A stretch of DNA of 64,000 nt, from assembly GCF_023898315.1 (NCBI RefSeq), contig NC_064619.1, positions 477,813,376 through 477,877,375 of the forward strand, in the 5' to 3' direction. This stretch comes from Schistocerca nitens. Taxonomy: Eukaryota > Arthropoda > Insecta > Orthoptera > Acrididae. Below are positions 54,261 to 64,000 of this stretch, piece after piece; the first letter of the stretch is position 1; each line of letters starts with the position of its first letter. Under the pieces are notes generated by a model, which was given only the letters and a program-made list of their open reading frames with translations, searched no databases and had not been told where the DNA came from. Position numbers and translations under genes: made by a program.

Positions 54261-56285
54261 CATGGAAAAAAGCATTGCGGAATGAAGTTGGTTTGGAAAA
54301 GCAGTCCAGTGATCCTTCAAACAAGTGCCTTAACAATGAGAGTGATGTCAGTGGAGTTTTTCAATTGTCACAATAAAAATGGAGCGCATGCAGATTCAGC
54401 TGCATGTCTGAAGTACACATTTGACAATGGTAAATTACATTTTTGTAAATTTTGATGCTGTAATAAGGTCGTTATCAGCAACTAACTCCAAATGAAGTAC
54501 ATCCTAGGAATTTAATATCTACCACACAAAATAAATATCACTGTTTGCAATACAGTTGCTGCAATACTAAAACACTGCTTTTTGTATCGCTTTTGTTCTG
54601 TCCCACATACCAGTTAAGTCTATTTAAGAAAAATTTTCTCAACAAACAAACAAGTATAAATCTAATTCTTTTTTGTGTTATAAATGAGTGAGTGGCTCTG
54701 AAAACTTAATAATTATAAACTTAGTTATCTGTTTCTTGTAATGAAACCATATAGGTGGCCACTTAGCATTTGACACACAAGCAGACCATTGTGCATCACA
54801 TTTATCTGAAATCATCTCGTGTTAAAAAAAAGTAACTGATCCGGTTTGGAACAGATGAAAATGTGATTTATTCTTAAGACATCGTTCACATAATTTGTTG
54901 ACCTAACTTCAATAACGATAAAGTTTCCCGCAAGCTGAAAGTTGGGTAATGTCAATAGAAAACAGATTTTCTGTATAATGTCTTATTAATTTGCTGATGC
55001 AAATAAATCTAAAATGAAAACCGTGCACATCTTTTAAAAACACACTGACACCAATTCCATATTTGTGCATTGAATAATTTGCCCATTTGAGTGATTTGAA
55101 TGAAATTAAGATGATGGGCATGGTCAGTGGGGGACATAGCAACTCCGCTCAATTGCCCCCCCCCCCCCCCCCACATGGTCCAGCCAAACTGTCAAAGTTA
55201 TTCTGAACCGACTATAGCTTTTCCACTTCCTTCCATCTCTCCTCTCTTACCAATGGATTATGGCATCAGAGAAACAAGATGTGTGGAAGGAGGAGGAGGA
55301 GGAGGAGGAGGTGGTGGTGGTAGTGGTAGTGGTAGTTGAGAAGTATCAGGTGGTGAAAGAAGGGAGACAAATAGTGTTCAGCAACTACAACCAGGTAGTT
55401 GTGTTTCCAGTTTTTTATATTTTAGCAGTATCATTCCTTCATAAACAACTGGTAAACTTTTATCCACAAAACACTGTACAGCACTTGCAGCAATGTTCAC
55501 AGGTGACACATCTGCTCTCATATGTAGTCTCTTTGATCAGATAAGAAACGCCTGTGACAGGAATACAATAAGAAATGGTGAGTAGTGGAACTGCACAGGT
55601 TTTACATTTGTCAGATTCACAGCACACATTTAGAATTACAAGTGCCATGGTGATATGATGGGATATTGTGTAGGTGACAAAATATCAGTTTGGAATGTGA
55701 GGATAGAACTTTGAGTCGGTTGTCCTTCATTAAGGCATAATATTGGTGAATGATGTGGCTTGTTATGCCTCGGTGATAAGGGCTGTATTGTTCAGTAACT
55801 GATTTGCAGTGGCATCATGTTTATTTCAATTATGATAAAAAATTGCATTGAAATTATATTTAAGAACTAGTTGGGCATGGTATTATCCATCTGTATGGCC
55901 TTTGTAAAGGTTATCAATGCATGCCCATTTTGTCCTACAGATTTAAGTATGATCACAGACTTTCTGACAAGGAACATAAAACAATTGTCAAAAGGGTGGT
56001 ATTGTTGGTCTTTAGTGAGTTTGATGCTGACATGTTTTTACAGTCGTCAGAGAGAAGAAGCTCAACATCTATAAAAACTGAGAAGGACCAGTTGAAGTAC
56101 ATTTAGGAATGGTACTGAGAATCTGGAAGAGTACCACGACACTACACCAGAAAGATATTTAGTTAAATAGAGATAATCCTTGTGTATGTTTATGGCAGAT
56201 ATGAGAAACAGTTTACAGATTTGGTTTCGAAGAAGAATTTTTCAGTCAGAATGTGACTGGCCAAGCAGATAAGTGAGCAGTTAAC
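54261..56285. other. No gene; C17 run and GGA/GGT tract
   Basis: C run at 55156-55172. Purine-rich GGA then GGT/AGT repeats at 55287-55338. A short sense-like frame at 55871-56106 has no recognised domain. Confidence 0.4.
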
Positions 56286-57185
56286 GTTCTATATGAGGAG
56301 ACATTGAGAAAAGTATTCTTTCAGGATAGCAACGTCATGAGGGATTTTTACGCTCAGGGGCATAGTACCTACAGTGATGAGCGAGAAGACTAGTGATAAT
56401 GTGGCCAGAGATTGTGGAAATGTAATGAAGAAATTCATTAGTGTCTTGGGTATGTCGAAGGAGACTACAGCGATTGATTGGAGATGATGGGTCAACAAAG
56501 GTAGAGGATATCTCTGTGCTAGTTCTGTAACCAGCCACGATAGGGTTGATGTTGGGCTTGGCAAGATTTGGGCACAATGAAGAGGAAAAGGGGGTGGAGG
56601 GGGAGGAGTTCCTAATGTGAGGAGGGTGACTGATACAAGTGACTAGTTTTGGAAGGAATCTAATTTTCTGATGAGTTCTTTGAGGTCCACACTAAAGTTC
56701 TAGAATGGGATCAAAGTGGTAATGTTTATAAGAGGAGGTACTGGAAAAACAGTAGAGACTCCCACCACATAATTACTGATCTTCACAACTACACTGAAAG
56801 ACTCCTTTTGAATCACCTGACTGATATGGTTGGAATTGGGCTGGGTTGTTTGGGGAAAGAGACTGAACAGTGAGGTCATCAGTCTCATTGGATTAGGGAA
56901 GGATGGGAAGGAAGTCGGCCACGCCCATTCAAAGGAACCATCCCAGCATTTGCTTGGAGCGATTTAGGGAAATCGTGGAAAACCTAAATCAGGTTGGCCA
57001 GATGCGGGATTGAACCGTCGTCCTAACGAATTTGAATCCAGTGTGCTAACCACTGCACCACCTTGCTCGGTCTGGTTGGAATTGGGTTTTATGCAATGCG
57101 GCAACAAAAGCAGAGGGCATCTCTATGGTAGCCTTGTAACCAATCATAACAGTAAACTAGGCCGCAAAACCTGTTTGTTCACAAT
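56286..57185 (-). mobile_element. PLE3: decayed Penelope-like fragment
   Basis: Minus strand: ADKG-type region not found, but NINPIVAGYRTSTEISS and QDTNEFLHYISTISGH (about 56560-56400) match the PLE RT block that follows the PKIHKPN motif. Upstream pieces (VVKISNYVVGVSTVFPVPPL near 56800-56720) continue the same element. It is interrupted by a SINE at 56841-57072. Third PLE lineage in the window; frames broken. Confidence 0.62.
56841..57072 (-). mobile_element. tRNA-derived SINE, complete, with 14-bp target duplication
   Basis: Minus-strand 5' head ACCGAGCAAGGTGG, A-box-like TGGTGCAGTGG, B-box-like GGTTCAATCCC, then the conserved TGATTTAGGTTTTCC and CGATTTCCC body. Its 3' end (ATGACCTCACTGTTCAGTCTC through CCCCAAACAACCCAG) differs from the 3' end seen at 8391-8710 and 43966-44036. 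TGGTTGGAATTGGG flanks both sides (56827-56840 and 57073-57086). Confidence 0.93.
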
Positions 57186-57273
57186 CTGTGATGTTAGACT
57201 CACCAGAAAAAAAAAAAAGGACTTGGGGGAGGAAGGTGAAACTAGGATAGAAACGAGAAATTACTGAAGGTTA

Positions 57274-57930
57274 TCAGGGATTGAGACAGAAGTTGGACCT
57301 GAATTTGACAAGGCTCCATATATGGTTAATGCTGGTTGTGGTCATTAGGGTAGGCAGGCAAAAACATAAGGAGTAGTCAAATGAAAATGAGAGTAATCTC
57401 TGTTTATCCCCTTGTCCGATGCAACGATCGATACCTTCACGTAAAAATGTTTGAAGTTGCCTATGGAACCATAATTGTACCCAGGCGTGCACCTCTTCAT
57501 CCAAAGCAAATTTACAGCCATGAATGTCTTTCTTCAGGACTTAAAAAACATGGAAATCAAATGGATCATCATTAGTGTTTCAGGGCGCACAACAGCGAGG
57601 TTATCAGCGCCCGTCCCCAAAAGTTCAATTCAGAGCCGAATTGTGAGAGAATTGGTATTGACAAATGGAGGAGAGATCAGAACTGTATGGAGGATGTGTA
57701 CGAGTTTCCAGTGAAACTTCTGCAGCATAGTCAAAACCACCTTGGCAACATGTGGACGAGCCCTGAGGTTGCCAACGTTGTTTCGACTATGCTGTACCTC
57801 TCCCCATGTGATTTCCACAATTTTGAAGCTGTGAAGATAGGCATTTGTGGCCATCAATTTTCTTTGGCTGAAGAGTTGTATACTTGAATACAGTCCTGGT
57901 TCTACGGGGAACTGCAAAAAATTTTCCATG
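57274..57930 (-). mobile_element. Decayed mariner with SINE 3' fragment
   Basis: Minus strand: RARPHVAKVVLTMLQKFHW near 57760-57690 (second catalytic block, the Asp before ARPH lost), then, after an interruption, FALDEEVHAWVQLWFHRQLQ and TFLREGIDR (57520-57420), the C-terminal block. An end-like GTAGTCAAATGAAAATGAG lies at 57371-57389 and resembles the TIR of the 32-kb mariner. The interruption (about 57567-57615, TTAGTGTTTCAGGGCGC) looks like a SINE-type 3' fragment. Confidence 0.62.
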
Positions 57931-60900
57931 AATGCACTGGCAATCTTGTCTTACATTGGGATGAATGTATTAACAGTTATGGTCATTACTTAATACTTCC
58001 ATTGTCTGGAACATTTTAAGGAACTCTGGTACTCTACAAGTTTGGCACAATTAAGCCTAGATTCACAGCTGAAGAACCATCTTCTTGCAAGAGCTGATAC
58101 TTCAGTGAGAGTAAGTTTCTTGAAGAATACAATGCTGATAGTGTTGGAGTCTGTAGAGGCTATTCAAAAGCAGTGTGATTAATGGGACATAAAGGAAGTT
58201 TGCATGAATGCATAGCATATCAGCAAAGTAAGCCTAAGAGCTATGACAGGTTAACTGAGACAGTGGTCTGTATACTGGATTGGAATAATTGATTCCTTAG
58301 TATGTACTAATACTCTTGAGAGGGAAAGCCGAAGTACAATTAAGTCTACAATTAGATGGTGTAATTATTTTCATGAAACACTTTAGGAAATGAAAATGAC
58401 TTCAATAGCTATTTCAGTACCAGTATCACATGGATTTCCTTATGCGCTGGGCTATTTCACTGAACTGCAATTGTGGAATATCTTCGTCTATAAAATCGTC
58501 ATTTCCACAACACCCCTGAAGTAAAGCTCAGCATATCTCCATCTTGGGCTGACCACTTTTCACTCCTGCCCACACTTATTCTTCATTTTCCATATGTTTC
58601 ATCCATCATAACTTTGGACTCTCAACCCATTCCTCCATTCAGTAGTCAGTTTTCCTAATCATTTGCAGCATGAATTGACATTCTGCCACTGTCACTATGA
58701 GCAATTTGCCTCCTCCTTATCCTCCTCCCAATAATTCCTTTCACCTTATCCACCTCCTTCCCATCCGCCGCCCTCCCCTCCTTGCCTCCCACATATTCCC
58801 TTAATTCCTGCAGCCACTCATCAACCCTCTATCTGAGCAACCACTCATTAAATGCCCAGTACGTGCATATTTATGTCATACTAGTGCCTCAGTTTGTGTC
58901 ACAGAGCCTGACTGACACATTTTCATTACTAACAGCTAGTTCCCTTCAAATTCCTTGGTTTATTATGTACTGTAAGGAAGTCACACTAAAAAATGAAACT
59001 TACTTTCATTATCTGGAGACTGACAAGAAGGCTATCAAAGGAGCAGAATTACTAAACTCGCCCTTTGAAAGAAAGTCAAGTTACTGTTCTAGTAACAGTC
59101 CTATCCACTGCATTTTTTGAAACATAAAGAGTGGATCTGGTTGAAATTAAACTGCATGGAAAAACTGATATACTAAAGCAAATGGAAAATATATTTTCAC
59201 AAACATGAAAATGTCTCATCCAACACAACAAAAAGTCACCCTGTGTACAAATAAGTCAGGAAAACTATCAAATATAACTTTCCAACAAACTTTATAGTCG
59301 TAATGTGCCCCCTTTAGTCTGCCTCTCATGAAATGAGATATGTGGCTGTAATATTACAGCCATGTAAGAAATACAGCTGAGAATCAGTCCCACACAACAG
59401 CACTCAGGGCATACAGATTCTTGTGGCTAGATAATACAATTTTACAAACCTGAAGGGAGCTGACAATGAGGTATAAAAATCTTTTATAAAGAATGGAGGA
59501 AAGGAAGTGATGCAAGGATAACTTCTCATTTTAGTTCTTATGTCTCATTAAAGACTTCTGAATGGATCTTTGTATATCTTAATCAGGTGTCAGACATGAA
59601 GACAAAATTATAGGGTTACACACTCACTCAAAAGGGATGGTTCACATTCAGTTTATTTGTGAACAATATAATATGGGATAGAAATGGTCATGGTAAGGAT
59701 GATCATCGGAAGCGTCACAGTTACATAGTGGGGAGTTGACTCTAAAGTACCAGTCCACACATACAGAGGGACTATCAGATCAGTTCTCGGTTATAGAAGT
59801 GCCACTTATTGTGATGGGATTTGAGTATGGATATCGCCCACCACAAAAACAGCAGCTGGTACTTCCTGAAGTTGGCTATATTAACCTCTTGTGAACCACA
59901 GAGAAAGCACTGTTAATGAGATGCCAGAATTTCTGAATAGAATTGCTTCAAACTCCTTGCAGACATTTATGAACAGACCAAGGAAGCCTGGAGAGGACCA
60001 ACTAGGATTTGCCATATTTTGCCCTTTGTACAGTTCTGAGACATAATAGCTTCTTCCATAAAAACAGCACAAGCTGTCTCAGTGAGGGAGGCCCTCTGGT
60101 ATGGGATAGTTGAATGGCCATAACATTATGCCAAAAGAAGAAATGTAGCGAGAAGTAGTCTCATGCAACAATACACTTACGGCACACAGGACACACAAAT
60201 TTCCATAACACAGAAGAGAAACATAAGACGATGATAGATCCTAAGCTACACAACCCAAATTTAATTTATATTGTTCTCTGGGACTACACTTTGTATTCTT
60301 CCCCTCTCTCTAGTCCCACAACATTCCTCTTATTAAAGCAATGGCCTTCAAATGGACAGCACATCCAACCTACATAAAGATTATTGTTGAATAATAACTG
60401 ATGACTAGCACTGTGGTAAGGCATCTCCGACTCTTCCCGCATGGGCAAACGATTCAGCATCATTTTGCCAACAGCCCTTTGCACATTTACATATCTGGGT
60501 AGCAAGGATTGTTTATAATCCATTTAACGTATTTCTATCCTACTTTTTCAGCCAGCTGGAAAAGAAAAATTCTCTTTGTCTAGTACACTGTTTAATGGTC
60601 CCAGTCTCCGTGTACAGCTTTCTGCAGACAACTGGTAGACTGCAACACCTTGCACAGTGATATTTCCTGCAAGACTAATGGACCGCCATTGACTAACAAC
60701 TATTTCAGCCACAACACATATCTACTCTAATTCCTTTTGACAACAGTGGCCTGATCTACAGATTAGGAACTCTTGAGTATCAGATGTGATCCCATGAACC
60801 ATAAAGGACTGCTATTTGTATTTCCAAATCCAGTAATAGGGCATGTTTGACTTCTTCAGCTATATGTAAGAACTAACTTAGGCCTCCAACCAGAATACTT

Positions 60901-61776
60901 TTTTATCAAACTTTTCCACTGTAAAAAATATTAACATGATTTACATTTGTATACACAATTATTCGGAAAAACTGATATAGGCTACAGGTTGTGTGGAGAA
61001 AGTTCTTCCTTCCAATAAATATAAATTATTATACCTCTTGTAACCACAGTGAAAGCAGAAAAACAACATGGCATTCATGGTAGTCAATGTAGCTCACAAT
61101 ATTGACAATACAATGCTGTTCTCTAAGTCAAGGAAGAACAGGACTGATAACAAAAAAGGAATTTTTTGTGGTAATTGATGAACAGTTTAGTTCCCTGAAA
61201 GTTTATTCTTTTAAGAATCTACCCATCATACTGGTGTAAGAGAATAATATAATTTAACACAAACCATGTGTGGACCCAGAAGACAACACTGATTGCATTT
61301 ATTAATGCTTAGAGATGAATAAATAAATAAGCCAAAGTGTAACTTGGCACTTTTAAGGTACAAAAAGCATAATCAGGGCTGAGTCATGTTGAGCTCCAGG
61401 TGGGGGAGATAATCACATTACACTTAACAATTCATGAGCTGCTCATCCACACCTTGAAGGCTCAAGGAATAACCTCTCTGGATTGATAACTCAACATCTA
61501 ACAAATACACTGCACGATCACCTCAATCCTACACTTTATGTTTATCTATCAAATATTTGGCACCATTATACAAAGGAGTAATGAAATGGTTAAGTAACAC
61601 AACACTTCATGGATCACAAGTCAGGATATAATTAATTCCTGATAATCTAGTAACACAGCAATTACTGCAAAGGGCTTGCACGAAGATCTACGGCCAATAA
61701 AATAATTTCAAAGGATGGACAAATGATTCTAAAATAGATCATATTTCTACAACAAGTGGACAAAGGAAATCAACGC
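57931..61776. other. No gene recognised
   Basis: 5'-proximal part of the THG1 intron. C/T-rich near 58690-58810. I find no exon, RNA gene or repeat family I can name. Confidence 0.4.
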
Positions 61777-61842
61777 CTATGTAAGGCTTGTACAACAGTA
61801 AAAATACATATTCAGATTCAAACAATTTTTAACGTTAAGTAC

Positions 61843-62466
61843 CTCTGAATTAGTCATCCCCTTTTTTAATACGAGTGACCAGAAAGCAGTGTTGTACAGG
61901 TTATTCACATGAACATCTGCCTGTCTCCAGCTCAAATAATCTTTAAGATTATCTTCGGACGGATACAGCACAACCCGTGCGTCAAATGAAGGTGGGTACT
62001 GTAATGGAACTGAACCAAAACATTTTCGCCAATTGTAAACAAATGCCGACGAAAACAAACTGTTTACGATGCTCATAAGCTTTGATGATCTGCGGTTGAA
62101 CAACGTGGTGTCTTTCCTAAAGACAAAGCTGTACTCATCACTTTGTCCATAAGCTATACATATTTCTTTCCACTGATTCATTACATAAGTTGCCGCTTCA
62201 GTCATAAGATTAAGTCCTCGAACATCGTTAGGTTTTTCGTAACCATGAGCATCCGTAAACCTGTGAAAATCTTTCCCATCAATTCTAACCACTATCCAGC
62301 AGTTCGGCAGACAACTGTCATTCGCTTCAAATTTTTTTACATACTCGAATCTACTTTTCGCCATGACCGATAAGCACCGTTTCAGAAGTATTTCTTGACG
62401 TACACGTGAAAATCCACGATAACAGCCTACACAGCTTTGCAGGCAATGTACTTGCGCATACAACAT
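61843..62466 (-). CDS. THG1: THG1 5' coding exon (tRNA-His guanylyltransferase catalytic part)
   Basis: THG1 adds the essential extra G at position -1 of tRNA-His by 3'-5' chemistry, using ATP and GTP. I start at the ATG at 62466: the preceding in-frame triplets contain a stop (62482-62484) and no earlier ATG. A second ATG at codon 35 (62364, good Kozak context GTCATGG) opens [13 protein letters not shown], the usual cytosolic start; the 34-residue Arg/Cys-rich extension could be a mitochondrial leader. Visible motifs: [12 protein letters not shown] (D63), [24 protein letters not shown] (D110, E111), [42 protein letters not shown]63 and D110 correspond to the family's metal-binding carboxylates. 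The exon ends after GAG at 61843, before GTACTT. Confidence 0.95.
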
Positions 62467-62481
62467 CCTCCTGTCACACAC

Positions 62482-62995
62482 TCAAACATAATTTCTTTGC
62501 TCTTTCATGCTCCATTATAAACAATTACATAAGTGGGACGGCAAATTCCAATAATATGTGTTTAAGAGAACCCACATGGGTTAACAGCAGTTCTGGACGA
62601 AAAGAAGGTTACTCTGATTTTCTTTTTTATCGTAAACAATAAACATACATGTCCCCACCACTAACTACACTGTACCCCACCACTGCCAACACTGCGGAAA
62701 AAAGACATCCAATAAAATGTTCCGTGTAATTAACATACCAATATAGTTCATGCAAATAATGCTCATTAATATTCTATAACATTCAATTTTTCCATTAAAC
62801 GTGGAGTGCGTGAACAACGAGACAACACGGTGGTCTATCGCCAACGCCGCCAAACTTTCGGCAAGCTGTGCTGAGCCGGTCACGTCCCCTGCTATGAGGA
62901 CAGCTTTACTGGTTTCGACAGGTGGCCAACTATAATTCAATGAAATTAGCGAAACAGTCTCGCAAAAAGGGCCCGAAATGGATACATTATAATTT
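62482..62995 (-). promoter_or_regulatory. THG1: THG1 upstream region (5' UTR and probable promoter)
   Basis: Sequence directly upstream of THG1. The more GC-rich part at about 62800-62930 is a plausible core promoter location, but no TATA box or start site can be assigned. A minus-strand open frame at 62940-62665 lacks an ATG and matches nothing I know. Confidence 0.35.
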
Positions 62996-64000
62996 GTTTA
63001 ATTGTCAAGACCTGATGCGGAAAGACATCGGGGATTGCAAAGCATCCCAGTACTTGCAGCGTTTGCGAAGTAAGATTGACGCTGGCCCAGTACTGGACAG
63101 CCTGCTAAGAACCACATGGAGTACTCGTTGCCGCCCGCCATTAAACCAATCATCACGTCGCAATCTGACATGCCTTTAGACGCAGTGGTAGAGCTATCAG
63201 ACGAGGTGCAAGACACTATATCATCAGTGTCTATCAGTGTAACGAGTCTGCAGTGCGCAAGCACATTTGCCACAGTATCGCACACTGACTACGACGCTCT
63301 GGCGGCAAAGGTGGACGTACCCACACAACAGATCGTGCAGTTGTTATCTCATTGTGACGCCAGCAGCGACCGTGGCCGATCCAGATTCTGGAAGTATTCA
63401 CACAGCAGACTGTCGACCATGTCGACTACACCTAGGACACAAACGAAGCATGAGATATGTTGGTACTACAGTAGATTTGGCACTCAAGCAGGTCGCTGTA
63501 TCAAGCATGCCCTGTGCATACCCAGTGCCAACAGCAGTTGGGTATAGACGCTTCGTCCAATTGCCTGTCTGAGTCACGGCGTCTGTTTTAAGTGAACGAC
63601 ATACAGAACAGAAATACCTGGTTGACAATGGCGTTGATCTGTGAATCTTCCCATGAACAATGCTATACTGGTGTAGGCCGTGTACATCATTTGTCTAGCT
63701 GCTGCAAACAATTCTTGTATCACACTATACAGCACGCAACGTTTCGAGGTGGATCTAGACCTATGCCATGTGTTCGTGTAGGGCTTCACGATCGTGGACG
63801 TCGCAGAGCCGATTATAGGAGCGGACTTCTTGGCGTACTACAATCTTCTGTCTGACATCACCAACACACGCCTGGTCGACCATACCACCAGACTCACAGC
63901 TGCGGGATTTTAGCGCCATGCAACCACCTACCCTGCCAAACTGATTGAAGTCAAAGACAGCGAGTACACTGTCCTGCTTCGAGATTTCCTGGCACTGACA
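62996..64000 (+). pseudogene. Ty3/gypsy-type gag-protease segment, frameshifted, runs off window
   Basis: Plus strand. A Gag segment (DLMRKDIGDCKASQYLQRLR, 63010-63069) shifts frame near 63115 and continues with SQSDMPLDAVVELSDEVQDT. A gypsy-type knuckle follows (EICWYYSRFGTQAGRCIKHALC, near 63451-63516, a Cx(9-11)Cx(3-5)C-like pattern). A decayed protease comes next (KYLVDNGVDL near 63620, where DTGAD is expected). Then PIIGADFLAYYNLLSDI (about 63811-63860), the usual linker into RT. At least three frame changes and an internal stop. The 5' LTR and early gag are absent in this window, so the copy is truncated near 62996. Confidence 0.82.

Larger units (their letters stand above)
34657..61842 (-). 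other. THG1: THG1 intron, about 27.2 kb
   Basis: Donor: GAG|GTACTT at 61843/61842. Acceptor: tttttattacAG|GCAGAG at 34657/34656. The span is filled with transposable elements on both strands: PLEs, mariners, LINEs, SINEs, a solo LTR and a foldback element. Most intact LINE and PLE coding strands can be read in either direction relative to THG1. Unspliced alternative exons within it were not found. Confidence 0.88.

Noticed and set aside
59881-60523. Short minus-strand frames near the 5' part of the intron as extra THG1 exons
   Set aside because: The two assigned THG1 exons join without a gap in the conserved motif, and these frames show no similarity to the family.
1-64000. CRISPR arrays, operons, ribosome-binding sites or prophage
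   Set aside because: The DNA is eukaryotic. Tandem repeats present are microsatellites or single duplications without spacer structure.

Overview
This window is nuclear DNA from an insect with a large, repeat-rich genome. The best guess is an orthopteran, probably a Schistocerca-type locust. That placement is inference: several repeats (inverted-pLTR Penelope elements, the RTE LINE with a CAA tail, the tRNA-derived SINE, the tRNA-like foldback element) are ones I associate from memory with locust genomes. No bacterial operon, CRISPR array or virus is present.

Only one host gene is well supported: THG1, tRNA-His guanylyltransferase, on the minus strand. Its 5' coding exon is at 61843-62466 and its 3' coding exon at 34345-34656. 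A clean GT donor and AG acceptor join them in phase 0 across a conserved family motif, which makes 34657-61842 a single intron of about 27.2 kb. A polyadenylation signal lies just past the stop codon.

Nearly everything else recognisable is transposable-element sequence, often nested.
- 0-8.4 kb: a CR1/L2-like LINE (LINE A) with an SGNH-esterase ORF1, interrupted by a Penelope-like element (PLE1) with inverted terminal repeats.
- 8.4-12.8 kb: a SINE, a decayed hAT and a LINE 3' fragment.
- 15.6-17.2 kb: a decayed LINE.
- 17.95-21.24 kb: a near full-length RTE-type LINE (LINE C).
- 22.1-23.5 kb: a complete mariner with an intact transposase.
- 25-32 kb: a PLE terminal fragment, a decayed Tc1, and LINE B, again with an SGNH ORF1.
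- 32.1-32.8 kb: a deleted mariner.

Inside the THG1 intron lie PLE2 with inverted pLTRs; a palindromic mariner derivative; an RTE relic; a LINE relic; a mariner split by a solo LTR with a 5-bp target duplication; a full-length LINE (LINE D) with a 10-bp target duplication that itself carries a SINE with its own 10-bp duplication; an intact long-TIR transposon with an unusual D-D-47-D spacing; a LINE fragment; a tRNA-like foldback element; Tc1 and other DDE relics; and a PLE relic hit by a SINE with a 14-bp duplication. Downstream of 62996 a broken Ty3/gypsy gag-protease segment runs off the window, close to the 5' end of THG1.

The layers give a relative chronology: the PLE, solo LTR and SINE insertions are younger than the elements they interrupt. 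I recognise nothing coding in 12.7-15.6, 25.3-26.9, 32.9-34.3, 36.9-38.4 and 57.9-61.8 kb.
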